This document shows positions 48,732 to 60,475 of a stretch of DNA of 64,000 nucleotides, piece after piece. Each line of letters begins with the position of its first letter. Position 1 is the stretch's first letter. The DNA is from Daucus carota subsp. sativus (lineage: Eukaryota; Streptophyta; Magnoliopsida; Apiales; Apiaceae). The DNA lies in NCBI RefSeq assembly GCF_001625215.2, contig NC_030389.2, positions 37,995,454 to 38,059,453 on the forward strand, in the 5' to 3' direction. The notes under the pieces were generated by a model. The model did no database searches. It was not told the origin of the DNA and saw only the letters and a program-made list of their open reading frames with translations. Made by a program: the position numbers and the translations under genes.

Positions 48732-50429
48732 ATGAGTGAGATACTTCCAATAGAGCAACTGAGTTTTACTGAAATTTACAATCATTGTAATAATTTTCAG
48801 ACGCATGAATGGGGAATGTCGAAGGAGGTTAAGTATGAAAATCAGAGTGTTAAGGAAGAGTTCTTTTCCTCGGATCCTCTTCAGGAACAGCCAGTGGAGT
48901 TCTTTTCAGAGATTAAAGGCTTTGATGAGTCCTTTAGTGATATTAAATATTTACCTGTTGAACAATGTCACAAAGTAAGAAAGATTAGCAATGGTCAGAG
49001 AATGGCTGGTGCTGAATCCGTCAGAGAAACTACAAGGACGATCCCTCTGGCCGGCCTTGAGATTCTGAATAACTATGGGAGTAGGTTTAGTCTGTCACAT
49101 GGTGAAATGGAAATTGCCTCCAGCTATGAGATTGCACAAACAAAGGTGGGCGTGCGCCAATTGACAACTGATGGAATTCTGCGGTTGGCTGGAGAAAAGT
49201 TCATCCGATCATGTTCCCCAAGAAACGCTGACCTTTCATTGCTTGTCGGTCCAATATCTAGCTCTTTCCCTTGCTTAACAGACGATGAGGTCAATGATGT
49301 TGAGCTTGTCCAAATTCTTCTCATGTCTGCTGAGAAAGTTGGGAGGCAACAATATGATTGTGCAAGCAAGCTTCTGGATCTTTGTGATGGCCTGTCTTCT
49401 CCAGAAGGAAATCCTGTTCAAAGATTAGTGTATTACTTTGTGAAAGCTCTACGAGAGAAGATTTATCATGAAACAGGTGTGATTCCATCGAATTGTCTGG
49501 ATATTAAACACTTCTTTGATGTCAAAGAGGCACTGATGAGTCCGACCCCTACTGTCATTTCATTCCACAAAGAGGTACCCTTCTCTCAAATTAATCAATT
49601 TATCGGAGTCCAAGTAATTGTAGAAAATGTTGGAGAGGCCAAAAGGGTTCATATAATTGACCTTGAGATCAGAAGTGGGATGCAGTGTATGGTACTGATG
49701 CAAGCTCTTGTCAATCGACGCCAGAGTCCCCTTGATCATTTTAAGGTAACTGCCCTCGGAACTAAATCAAAAGAAAAAATTGAAGAGACGGGTAGAAGAT
49801 TAATGACTTTTGCTATGTCCATGAACATACCCTTCTCCTTCAATGTGATCATGGTTGCAGACATGCTTGCTCTGAATAAAAGCTTATTTACGCTTGATCC
49901 CAGAGAAGTAGTTGCAGTAGTCTCATCGTACTACTTGTGGACCTTGCTTGCAGTCCCCAATCAGCTCGAGTGCCTTATGGGAGTGATCAGAAAGATCAAT
50001 CCATGTATAATGGTGATCACTGAAGTTGAGGCAAAACATAATTCTCCGGTCTTTGTGAACCGTTTCACTGAGGCTTTGTTCTTCTATGGTGTGTTTTTCG
50101 ACGCTGTAGAAGATTGCATGGGCCACAAGAATCCAAACAGATTGACAACTGAATCCATGTTTCTTAATCAGGGAATAAGGACTATTGTTGCAGCTGAGAA
50201 AGAAGAAAGAACAATTCGACATGTGAGTATAGCGGTTTGGAGGGCTTTCTTTGCAAGATTTAGAATGGTGGAAAAACAACTCAGCATGTCCTCATTGTAT
50301 CAAGCAGATTTGGTGCTGAAGAACTTTTCTTGCAGCAATTCTTGTACACTTGTTCGAGATGAAAAAGGGCTTATTATTGGTTGGAAAGGAACACCAGTGC
50401 ATTCCCTTACTACTTGGAAGTTCCTGTAG
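48732..50429 (+). CDS. GRAS-family transcription regulator
   Basis: One uninterrupted frame of 565 residues from ATG 48732. The N-terminal 190 residues are variable and acidic. The GRAS domain follows: LHR I (VELVQILLMSAEKVG...ASKLLDLCD), VHIID box present as VHIIDLEIRSGMQ, LHR II with VTALG, a PFYRE-like part (ITEVEAKHNSP.FVNRFTEAL.FY), and the SAW end (GWKGTPVHSLTTWKF). GRAS proteins are nuclear co-regulators; subfamilies include DELLA, SCR and SCL. There is no DELLA motif at the N-terminus, and the subfamily could not be fixed by eye, so no symbol is given. Intronless structure is usual for the family. Confidence 0.9.
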   Translation: MSEILPIEQLSFTEIYNHCNNFQTHEWGMSKEVKYENQSVKEEFFSSDPLQEQPVEFFSEIKGFDESFSDIKYLPVEQCHKVRKISNGQRMAGAESVRETTRTIPLAGLEILNNYGSRFSLSHGEMEIASSYEIAQTKVGVRQLTTDGILRLAGEKFIRSCSPRNADLSLLVGPISSSFPCLTDDEVNDVELVQILLMSAEKVGRQQYDCASKLLDLCDGLSSPEGNPVQRLVYYFVKALREKIYHETGVIPSNCLDIKHFFDVKEALMSPTPTVISFHKEVPFSQINQFIGVQVIVENVGEAKRVHIIDLEIRSGMQCMVLMQALVNRRQSPLDHFKVTALGTKSKEKIEETGRRLMTFAMSMNIPFSFNVIMVADMLALNKSLFTLDPREVVAVVSSYYLWTLLAVPNQLECLMGVIRKINPCIMVITEVEAKHNSPVFVNRFTEALFFYGVFFDAVEDCMGHKNPNRLTTESMFLNQGIRTIVAAEKEERTIRHVSIAVWRAFFARFRMVEKQLSMSSLYQADLVLKNFSCSNSCTLVRDEKGLIIGWKGTPVHSLTTWKFL

Positions 50430-50486
50430 ATAGAATCCAATAAGCAGTTCAAACATGTGAGGTCTTGCATCAAATAAGTTTTTGGG

Positions 50487-50730
50487 TATTTTTAAAAAAT
50501 ATCCAAGTTTGCACATTTTTATTTTCAAAATTACGGTTCAATCATATGTGCAACCTCAATTGTAACTATTGTAACTACAGTAATTTTGTTGTTACTATTC
50601 TAAACAGTCTCTGTTGCAAACTAAGTTAACAAAAGTAATGGAATGATCAGAAATGATCGAAACTTAATACATGTTATTTTTTTTAATGATTGATGGGTAT
50701 TTAATATATGTTATTTTTGTTTTGCGAAAA
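50487..50730. repeat. GCAAAAATAC-family-like repeat after the GRAS gene
   Basis: GGGTATTTTTAAAAAATATCCAAGTTTGCAC followed by GTGCAACC and TTGTAACTA words. It resembles the family at 12269, 27062 and 36440, more degraded. Confidence 0.35.
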
Positions 50731-50944
50731 TTGTGTATTCAATTTTATGCGTGAAGCACTTTTCTATTATGAATGATGTTCCGGAGCCATGTAAACATGA
50801 TATTTGGTGGCAGCTTGTGAGCAGGACACCTGGACAAGCAGGACACGTGTGCACTTACAGCTTCATGTTACTCACCACCGACTTGTCCTCTTCTAACAAA
50901 ACAATCAATCTCTGTTGCAAACTGAGAGCAAGTTAACAGAAGAA

Positions 50945-52760
50945 ATGGAAGGAAAGCATATGATTGAGAAGACTGGAATGATAGAGACTTGGTTAAGAAA
51001 GCACACTCTTCTGTACACTGGAGCTACCAGGCATCCTTTTCTTCTCAGCATTAGAGATGGCACTATTGATCTCTCCTCCTTCAAGAAATGGCTGGTATTT
51101 TTCAACATCTCTATGATTTTGTTGAGATTCAAGTTTTGGGTTTTATACTGTATAATATTTCATGCTTTTATTGACAAAAAAATAATAAAATATGGTGTGT
51201 TTTTTGTTTGATTTTGCTTACTGATTCAAGATTTATGTTTATTAGTATGTTTTTGAGATAAACATTGAACTTTTGCTGATTTATGTTATAAACAGTTCTT
51301 TATTTTTGAGGAACTAGTCACCAGAATGTGAATAATAATTTCTTAAATGTTGTGAGTTGTGATAGAGGAGTAGATAAGAAGACTTTGGTAATCTGGGATG
51401 GAAAGTTCTTGTTAATGAGCTTTGAATATTCGAACTAGTTATGTTTTGTCGATGTACATATCGTGAACATGAAATTCGGATGATGAATTGCAGGGATGTA
51501 GGCGAGCAATAAACAGTTAAACATGATTGGTAATATTACTATGTTTATGGTAATTTAATGCAAACTGATACTGCAGGGACAGAACATTATCGTTTTTAGA
51601 GCACTTGTCCCCTTCGTAGCTAGTGTGTTGGTGAAAGCTTGGAAGGAATCAGATGACAAATCAGATGTGGACATGTTGCTAAATATTATGGCTTCCATGA
51701 ATCATGAGAACTCTTGTTTTAAAGAAGAGGCTTCAAAGTGGAGAGTTTCGCTGACTAGCGTTGTTCCAGAAAAGGCTATCCTTGAATACTGCAGGTAGCA
51801 TAATTGGTATATCTGAATGCACTGTTAGCTGCAGCCTACTTCCCAGTATTAGATTTTCTAGACTTGCAATTTTTTAAAAAGTTAGCCATCCTGACTAATC
51901 AATGCTTTTTCCCCGATATGTCAATAATCAATGCTCATTATCCTAGATACCCCGCTGTGCCGTATCGCTTTATTTTCTCTCATGCTTAGTTTTGTACTAT
52001 AAATCTCACTTCAAGCTTGTCAAGCGCTAGTGTTCTGATGAAAATGTGGCAACGACATGTTCTCTGGTGGTCTTTGTGTTATATGTCTACCAGTCACCTT
52101 TAGCTATTAGTACACAGGCATGTAACTTGTATACTGCAACTTAGTTTTTATTGTGAAATAAATTTGTCTGATCTACTCATAGTGTTCAGTTAATTTATGT
52201 GAAACATTAATGTTGTTCTGTCCTGCTATATATTCTGTACATTAGGCATGTGTAAACACCATCAACCAGCAATCCAACTTTATTTGTGCTGACCTCTAGT
52301 TTAAATACCAGATCCGCGTAAACATTGTTATATTTTTTAATCGATCACAACTGTCAGCTCCATTATGTGGCTAGTGGCTGTAAGATTTAGTATCTGAACT
52401 TTGGGGGCAGATTACTGAGTCCTTGGTTACTTTATCTTCTACAGCTTTTTGGAAAGCTTGATGAACTCAGAAGTGGAATATGCAGTGGCCCTCACAGTGT
52501 TTGGCATCATGGAAACCGCTTTTTATGAGGGCTTTGCTCATTGTCTAGAAAATGGGACTAAAATTCCAGAGGAGCTGACTGAGTTTTGCCAAAGATATGG
52601 AAGTGATGGCTTTCGTCATCAGTGCCAATCTCTTCAAAATGCAGCTAATCGTCTCCTGGAAAAAGCACCCAACGAGGTGCGCTCAAAAGCTGAAGTTAAT
52701 CTGGTGAAGGGTCTTGAACATGAAATTGAACTTTGGAATATAAGCCGCAGGGAGGTCTAA
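50945..52760 (+). CDS. TENA_E: TENA_E: TenA/THI-4 family thiamin-salvage hydrolase
   Basis: Three exons in phase: 50945-51094, 51577-51794, 52445-52760, giving 227 residues (Arabidopsis TENA_E is about 220). The all-helical TenA fold is indicated by the N-terminal W...[48 protein letters not shown], a YC near the end of exon 2, and the C-terminal [30 protein letters not shown]-type enzymes hydrolyse damaged pyrimidine precursors of thiamin (amino-HMP / formyl-amino-HMP salvage). The intermediate WL|GQ junction is clean, though the exon 2 start is slightly divergent from the expected QDYLFV. Confidence 0.87.
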
Positions 52761-53193
52761 ATGCTGTGTGGGAAGACAAACCACTCTAGCTAGATCTAAG
52801 CTAGTTCTTGCAAGTCCATCAGAAGTTTATGTAATTAGCTTGTATGTGTGAACTTTCCTGCAACTTATGGCTGTTTTCATGAGTACGGTGTGTCGCAGTG
52901 CTCATTTTCGTTTGGATGTCCTAAAAACTTTACTGATCTGGTACTAATGAATCTCATATATATAATTACTATGTACTATGTGATAAGAGTATACTTCTGT
53001 TTGTTTATCAACTACAGATGATATGCTATGCAAAATCATTCATTTACTTGCTCATCACAAGAACATTATGCAGAACAAACTCTCCAGATACTGAGAGCTA
53101 CCCCTTCAAAGCAACTGAAGAGGTGGAAATTAAATATCAAGATTTCACTTGTTAGTATGATTTATGGTATAGTTTTATGGAACTCATGCTATT

Positions 53194-53625
53194 TCAGAAC
53201 TGGAAAAACTCGGCAGAAGTCATGATAGGCATGGACTGTGAAGGCTGCCACAGGTTATAATACCAGGGTTCCTCAGCAGTATTCACAGGATACCCCTTCG
53301 CTGCATCTAAATAGCTGGTAACAAGTTCCGCTGCTTCTAATCTTTTCCTCAGCTCTTCTTTCTGTGCTCGCATTATCCTGTTCTGATTCTCAATTGCTGT
53401 GAACTGTTCTGTGAAATTACTAATGCTCTGATTAATCTCAGTTCTTCTGTTCTTGTAGAACATGATCTGGTTATTAAGATCCTGCATGTGCTGCTGCCTT
53501 TTCATCCGTGAACGCCTTGCAGACTCGCGGTTTGAGATCATTCTCTTTCGCTTCTTGTCCTCTGTGATCATCATGTATCGATCATCTTCTTCAGAGCCAG
53601 AGCTGGGACGTTTTGCATGATCCAT
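53194..53625 (-). CDS. bZIP transcription factor, group-S-like
   Basis: An intronless frame of 143 residues. The basic region reads KKRKRMISNRESARRSRMKRQ with the invariant N-x7-R (N then R). The zipper's heptad positions are Leu, Tyr, Ile, Phe, Ile, Met, Leu, so most canonical Leu are replaced by other hydrophobic residues. Small size, no intron and little sequence beyond the bZIP match group S (AtbZIP1/2/11/44/53-like), whose members dimerise with group C partners and act in low-energy and stress responses. The zipper is more degenerate than usual, so the subgroup is uncertain. An upstream ORF in the same orientation ends 226 nt before the start. Confidence 0.88.
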   Translation of the reverse strand: MDHAKRPSSGSEEDDRYMMITEDKKRKRMISNRESARRSRMKRQQHMQDLNNQIMFYKNRRTEINQSISNFTEQFTAIENQNRIMRAQKEELRKRLEAAELVTSYLDAAKGYPVNTAEEPWYYNLWQPSQSMPIMTSAEFFQF

Positions 53626-53851
53626 CTCAAGCCTTTCTGTAGGAATCCAAAGCCGGTATGTTGCTCGATTTCAAGTATATATATAAACCACCAAAAAAAC
53701 AAAAACAAAAAAACAAGCCAGGTATTGTAAACTAGAATGAAATAATGTTTAAGAGATCACGTAAAACCAATAGAGAAAAACAACAGAAAAAGATTGAAGA
53801 AGCTGGATTCCGCGCAAAATGGTAGCTAAATTCATTAGCTGAGAAAATTCT

Positions 53852-54040
53852 CTATGGTTTCGACTCAACTCGCCTTATCCCCTCTAGGGGTATCTTAGTG
53901 TTTCCTCGTCTGAACCTCGCCCTTAACTTTAAGGTATCGTATCGTGCCCCGGGCTTGAAACAACTATCTGGTTTTGGTATTGCAAGTGTTAAGAAGTTTG
54001 AAGAACTAAAAATGTTGAAAGATTTGTAGATGTTTTGCAT
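53852..54040 (-). CDS. upstream ORF of the bZIP gene, 62 residues
   Basis: It starts with ATG at 54040 and stops at 53852, in the same direction as the bZIP gene. The C-terminal half is unusually basic and well-formed (GARYDTLKLRARFRRGNTK, then PLEGIRRVESKP). Group-S1 bZIP genes are known for sucrose-controlled uORFs, but this peptide does not look like that conserved Ser/Phe/Tyr-rich peptide. Whether the bZIP transcript includes this region is not known, so the uORF role is inference. Confidence 0.45.
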   Translation of the reverse strand: MQNIYKSFNIFSSSNFLTLAIPKPDSCFKPGARYDTLKLRARFRRGNTKIPLEGIRRVESKP

Positions 54041-54130
54041 TAGAGTTCATACTATATATATAGAGAGCTTGATTTATGGCTAAACTGTTGAAGGAATTTT
54101 CTTTAGAAGTTCCTTGTGTACTATGGCAAC

Positions 54131-54561
54131 CAGGGTCGTCCGGGACTTTTTTGAGGCCCTGTGCTAACTTTAAGAATGAGGTCTTTCCAAATGACAAAAC
54201 AAAATTTTAATTTAGCTAAAATAACAAGATATCATAAACAAAATTAGACTACTACAACTGAAAACTGTTTTTTTGAGTAGTGAGACTTAAATATGTATGT
54301 GGCCGTGTGGGATTTACTGTTGTATAGTGTACTAGTATGTGGAGAGAGAGAAAGAATAAGAAGAGACGTGCATAACTGGGTCTTGGGAGTTGAGAATTGA
54401 TTAGTGTTTAAATGAAACAATAGTAAAAAATTAAAGAGATACTAATATTATATTATATTTATCATGAGGACACCAAAAGATAGAAATAAATAGTCACGGA
54501 CCCTAAAATTTCATGGGCCCTGTGCTGTGGCACTTGTTGCAGTCCCTCAAAACCGGCGCTG
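54131..54561. mobile_element. non-autonomous hAT element
   Basis: It is flanked by perfect 8-bp duplications ATGGCAAC (54123-54130 and 54562-54569). Ends are CAGGGTCGTCCGG and the complement of CCGGCGCTG, and GAGGCCCTGTGC / GGGCCCTGTGCTG lie just inside, as in plant hAT elements with CAGxGCCGG termini. It sits about 90 bp upstream of the uORF start. Confidence 0.8.
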
Positions 54562-55520
54562 ATGGCAACATAATATTGACTTGTGCTGTATTTCAAAAGC
54601 TGGCTACTAGAAGCTTATTATATTAATATAATTTTGGAATAATCTGAAAGTGTGGTTCGGATAAGGATAGCTGTGAGCTTGTGACATTGTATCTGAACAT
54701 ATAAAATTTGAGATTGAGACGTTAGCCTAATGGTTAGAGACGCATGTTATTTATTTTATGCGGAAGTGAACCATTTCATTGGGATTCTCGTATAATCTTA
54801 AATTAAAAAAATCCAGTGTTGTGGTGGGTTTGGGTTGTTATTGGAGAAGTATGTGAAAATAGTTTATAATTTTTTGTTGAAAATAGTTGTTAGTTTGTTA
54901 AATTTAAAACACCTTTTTTGGACAGTCCTTTTACCAAAAAAAATCTTTTTTGCGGGAAGTTTACATAGATTTTATTATCAATCTGAATATTATTCTTTTA
55001 AATTATAGCTCAAAATAAGTAAATATTAAAAAAAAATTGATCAAATAGTTATCTGCTTTTTTTAATAATACTTTTATTATCATATATTTTTAAATATAAT
55101 AATTTTTAAAGTGACGAACAATTTCGAAAGATGGCCAAATAATATGAACTTTTGAATGGACAAATATTACAAATTGATAACTCATACAAACTTATCCTAT
55201 AATTATAAGATGCTCTCAAACAAATTCGTGGGATGGTCAAATAATAAGAAATGATAACTTATACAAATTTATCCTAATCAAGAAAGCTAATGACATCAAC
55301 CGTGCTGACTGATTTAAGCAAAAACTTGTTATATATTGCACGGTTCTTATATTATTTTTTTGTCTAATAATTTATAAATCCATATGTTTCATAGTCTATC
55401 GCGAGATGGCGAGTGAGGGTGATTAACTATCGAACATTTTATTAATTTTGTTCGCTTAGTTTTGATATCTAGACTCCCTAATAATTTGAATTTCAAGTTT
55501 AAAGTGGTGTTGTAAAAAGT

Positions 55521-55680
55521 GGAAATCGAACTTAATCGGTGAAGTTACGGAACAAGGATTAATCGGGAATTAATTGAATTGATCGGGGATTAATCGGATT
55601 GATCAGTGATTAGGCAGAGATTTAATCAGTTCGGCAAGTTACGGAACAGGGATTAATCGGTGATTCTTTTAGAACAGTTT
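55521..55680. repeat. GATTAATCGG degenerate repeat
   Basis: GGATTAATCGG or GGGATTAATCGG occurs several times, mixed with GTTACGGAACA twice. It is related to the block in HCF107 intron 2. Confidence 0.5.
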
Positions 55681-56944
55681 TAAACACTTAAAAAGTAAAT
55701 TGCTTTATTGGTTTGAGTTTCAGCTGGTATATTTGTGACGTTCCTTGTCAGTTCTACGTGTAAATAACATGGTTTACTTAATGTTTATAAAAAAAACATG
55801 GTTTACTTAATTTCTTCCTAGAAATAATAAAATTTAAAATTAGAATATCAGTGCTTTATTAGTCCATCTATCGACCTAGAACTTTATTAGGGAGACAATC
55901 TGTAGCTTTTTGATGTGGCGAAAAGCTTAGAATCGGAACTAGCAGCCGGAAATTCGGCACTGTTGGCGTCTATGAAACTCAACAACAAAAGGCTCAAACT
56001 TGGTTGTGTGCGGAAAAACATTCGATATCAATATACTCTCACTCTTTTTCGATGTGACTTTTTGATTTTTGACACAGTTATTTAGACGGTTGGACAATAT
56101 GAAAAATTATTATTATTAGTTGATTTATCTTAAATTAATATTCTAATTACATATTTTTATTTTTAAAAAATGTCTGTGACAAATAAAAGCATCATATGAA
56201 AAATATATGAAATAAATGAATATAAGATTGATATATTTTTCTGAAACTAAATATATGATTAATATCAATTTATCTTTAAAAACAAAATTGACCCCAACTA
56301 CCGGATTTCATCCCCCCAAAAACACTCCCTTTCTTTATTACATCTATCTATTATTAACATGTTATAATTGTATTGTTTCAATTAAAAAAAATTGAGTATA
56401 ACATTTTATGATTGCATTGTTTCAATAATATAATTGAGTTGCCATTGTCATCACTATATATTGAAGGAGCAAACAGATGACATAAAAAGATGTTATTACT
56501 GATCTTGTATAAACAAGAAAACATTCCCACTATAGCTTGTGATACACAAAAGATGTCACGTATATCAATCATACAAGAACAGCTTGCTATTGCTTAGAAA
56601 CTTGGTACTCTAAAATATTAACCTTATCTTAAAGTTAAGAATCCTGTATTATAATACCACGTGCCATCGCGATTTGCTGTGAGCGGTTTTTGACCTGGAT
56701 CATTAAGCAGACTTTTTGTCTATTTGATTTGCATCGTTATCCTCCACAAAAAGACATCACCAAATGGTGCTGCTTTTACTAATTTGTTTTTAACAATTTT
56801 ATATTTTAATATCCAAATTTCGATGCTATATGACTTGAGCCATGAGTATGCAAGTATGCAACCCCCGAACCAGAAAAGATAACCATTGTTGTCATTGTCT
56901 ATGTTTAGAAATAGAGTTCCGCGTGCCTGCGGCATTTATATTAT

Positions 56945-57190
56945 GGGCCCGTTGGCCCGTTTGGCTAATGTTAAAAAAATTGATTTATTGATTAAAGTAA
57001 AATAAGTAGATTATAAGTGAGAAATTGATTTGAATTTATAAATTGTTAAAAGTGTTTGGATAATTTTTTTTCTGAATTTTTAATACCCCTCTTCAGAAGT
57101 GCTTAAATTTATTTGTCAAAGAGGCATTCAAAAAGCATACCGCACTTTTTTAGTAAAAAGGCTGAGAAGCTGGGTAGCCAAACACCCACT
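56945..57190. mobile_element. MITE-like sequence, same style as 17308-17534
   Basis: GGCCCGTTTGGCTAATG on the left and GTAGCCAAACACCCAC on the right are imperfect inverted ends, with AGTGCTT and GCACTT words inside. Confidence 0.45.
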
Positions 57191-58294
57191 ATATATAAAA
57201 CACTCTTCGTCACATCTTATTTAGAGGCACATTTTATATGATTTATAAGATGTTTAATTTTTACATAAAATTAACTTATAAGTCATATTTTTACAATAAT
57301 ATCATAAGATTTTCTGAAAAATTCACAAATAAATGAATATCATATCATATTATATATAAATTAGTCGTAACAATTTAGATATGAATAAATCATATAATTC
57401 AGTATATTTATATATGTTTAGTGGATAATTTTATTCTTATGTAATATAGAATGAAATCGAATTTGAATAGATTAAACTCATACACAACATTCTACAACTG
57501 AAATTTAAAATAAAATATTAAATATTATTTACAACTTAAAAAACTTTTTTTAGTTTTTTGGTTGACTATTTTTGACTTATCTGACTATCTGTTAATCACT
57601 TTCCTCCAATGAATTCGAAATTAAAAACTAATTATGATTTTTCTATATTCCGCCAAAAACAGTTTCAATTATTCGTCAAATACATTTATACTATCAGAAA
57701 AGTGTGTCTATAAATGTTTAGATAGAAAGACCTGCACACTATAAAATACTAGCATTTCTACTCCTTTATGATTTTACTCATTCACAGCGTACTATTCAGA
57801 CCGAACAACCGATACTAACATAAACAGCAGATGGCTTAATACTTTATACACTGAAAAAATCTATACTCTTTTTTAATTATTGTCGACCTAAAAATGTATA
57901 TACAATTGCATCCAATATTTTGCTTGATCATCTTCTGGACTGCGAAACAAATCTACAAGTGATCAGCCACAAGTTTATTACATACAGAATAGAGGCCAAG
58001 GGCAAAAGTTTGACAGTTTTATCATTATTACTACATCCACATCCTGCGTGGTATTACAACTAAACTAAAGCTACGGGACAGTTAACAAGTACATTATATG
58101 ATTTGGGTACAAAAGAACCAATCCCAGTGCAGTGAGTTAAAATAAAATCTTGAAGCTCTCATGTTTCCAGAAAACAGGAGCCAAAACTACCTACTGTTAA
58201 ACATCATATTGACAAGATGTACACACTGTTTACAAAACAAAGGTAGTAAAATGTGTGTGTTGCAGTTTAAGATCATTCCCCGTAAAGTTCTTTA

Positions 58295-60400
58295 CTATCC
58301 CATGTCTGTGTCAGGATTCACTAGACCTTCATATTCCAGCTGCATATAACAAGGCCAAGTTGGTTAAACAATTTAAGTACTCCGGTGAGAAACTCGGAAT
58401 AAGATAATCCCTACTGTATCCATAGATTCTACAGCAAAAAATTTAATGAAAGTCAAACTGGACAACTACTACTATATTGAAACGGAGGGGGTATGTTTGA
58501 TTTTATTTGGTCTAGTTCCCGATATTAATTATCAACAAAATGAAAATTTTACATTCCACGTCTATTTGAGACTTTCCTTAAATATTAAGTTCTGATTCCT
58601 ATTTCTCAATTGATAAGAGATTAGTTGAGTGGTGGTGCGTAGCATATCTATAGTATGAGTAATGATTAATATGATAAATTAATGCATGGAACATTTTTTC
58701 CCACATACAATACTAAATGTAAGAGATGGGGATGGCATTTGCTTACAGAAGCTTTATGATGTGCTAGTTTCATCTTCTGATAGTCTTCTTGAGCTCGCTT
58801 TGAGCGAAACATGGCTTGAACCCTTACAACAGATCGCTCAACACGCTCTTCAGCCTGCTTTCTGCTGACTTTAAAGAAGTCCTCCTCCGCATTGTTATTT
58901 TGTTCCACATCTATGGCAACTTCACCTGGACAAACCTGAAGACCGCGGAAACCTTTCCTTTTCAAACGCCAACGCAAGATTACCTTTTCAAGCACTCCCA
59001 CAGCAAATATAATTTTCCTGTACTGTTTTCGGACTTGGAAACCCCTAAAGATAGCCTGCAGTTGAAGTAAACAAAATAAAAGCTCAAAAGCATCTGAAAA
59101 ACTAATTAGTAGTAACACTAGCAGGTAGTTAAAGACAAGTACTAAATAATGATATATCAGTAACATGCATATGCAGATATATTATAAACTTCAATAGCAA
59201 AAGGTATTGTTGCATTTTATTAGCGAAATTGTCATGTATTTTTGCAGTCTATATAAACAACCATATCTCTGAATTTTAACTTAATAGCGCTCAAGCTTCA
59301 AGCCACTACAAAAATGATTAGTATAGAGTAAGTCATTAGATTCCTCAACTCAATTCAAGTTCTGAAGTAGAATCACAATAGTGGAATGGACATATATGAA
59401 ATAACAAGTTGAAAGCCTGTAAAATCTCAATTAGTGAGTCAATCTGCCAAGTCGTAAATCTTCTTACTTGTATTCTGACGGTTTGGCGACGCAGATTAAG
59501 AAAATCTTTTCGTATCTTCCAAGTGTGGAACCTGTGTTGAATTCTGGCAGCTGCCAGTATCTTTTTCCGTGTTTCATGGTTCCGAAAGGCATGCTGAATT
59601 TTCATTGCTGCAATTATATTGCGTGCTTCATCCTCTGGATTGGACAACTGAATAGCATCTCTCTGCAATTTAAGTGACTGCTCCCTAAATGCAGCCTGTA
59701 TGCGTGCTGCTGCATCAGCAGCAGTGCGGTAAGCTGCCAACGTATCTTTCAAGCATGTCTCTTCCTCAGTAAATGTCCCAGAGATATCAAAATTAGATGT
59801 GGTGATCTGTAGTGAGCCACTGACATTCCCAGCTATGCTCATATCCTTAAAATGTTCCACTAATCCCTTTTCGGCAAGATAAGCAGCCAAACCGTCATAA
59901 CCATTCTTCGATGCAAGATCAGCTCCAGTGCATCCACCAGGGTTTTCTGAAGTGGGGTCAGTCACCAAATTTGGCTTTGCACCTGCAGATAGAAGAGCTG
60001 CAACCATGTCCTTCCTGAATATTGAGATTCGTTTAGACAATGATTCAACTAGATGTCATATATATTAGCAAGAAAAAAAGTTAAACTAGTTAAACACTCT
60101 GCCTCAATGCTAAGGTTTTCTTTTTAATTAAGTTTATCATTTGGGGCAAGGCCCAAAGTCGACTTGTGATACCAAAGGTAAAGGGCCAGACCAGCACCAA
60201 AATGATGGAAGAAGGCCTCAAACTGAAGCCCAAAGACACCTCTAAAATGGAATTAACAGATTTTAAACTCTAATACTATGATTACTAATATCCCTACTAA
60301 TCAAATTATTATTTAATATACTTGGACATAATAATAAATAAAAAATTAACTTTTTTCCTAAATAATTATGCATGCGTACATACATACATACATACATACA

Positions 60401-60432
<32 letters not shown>

Positions 60433-60438
60433 AATATA

Positions 60439-60475
<37 letters not shown>

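Larger units (their letters stand above)
54570..58294. other. intergenic, no gene seen
   Basis: AT-rich sequence with a short tRNA-like stretch near 54725 (TTAGCCTAATGGTTAGAG, possible SINE remnant), an ATCGG-repeat block (55521-55680) and a CGTTTGGC/CCAAACACCC MITE-like sequence (56945-57190). No coding sequence was supported. Confidence 0.55.

Noticed and set aside
53852..54040. classical sucrose-control uORF
   Set aside because: The peptide lacks the expected Ser-Phe-rich conserved C-terminus; kept only as a different candidate uORF.
54720..54800. tRNA gene
   Set aside because: Only an A-box-like stretch and a weak B box; no cloverleaf could be folded.
60377..60470. CRISPR-like or coding repeat
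   Set aside because: Plain CATA microsatellite; the open frames over it are artefacts.
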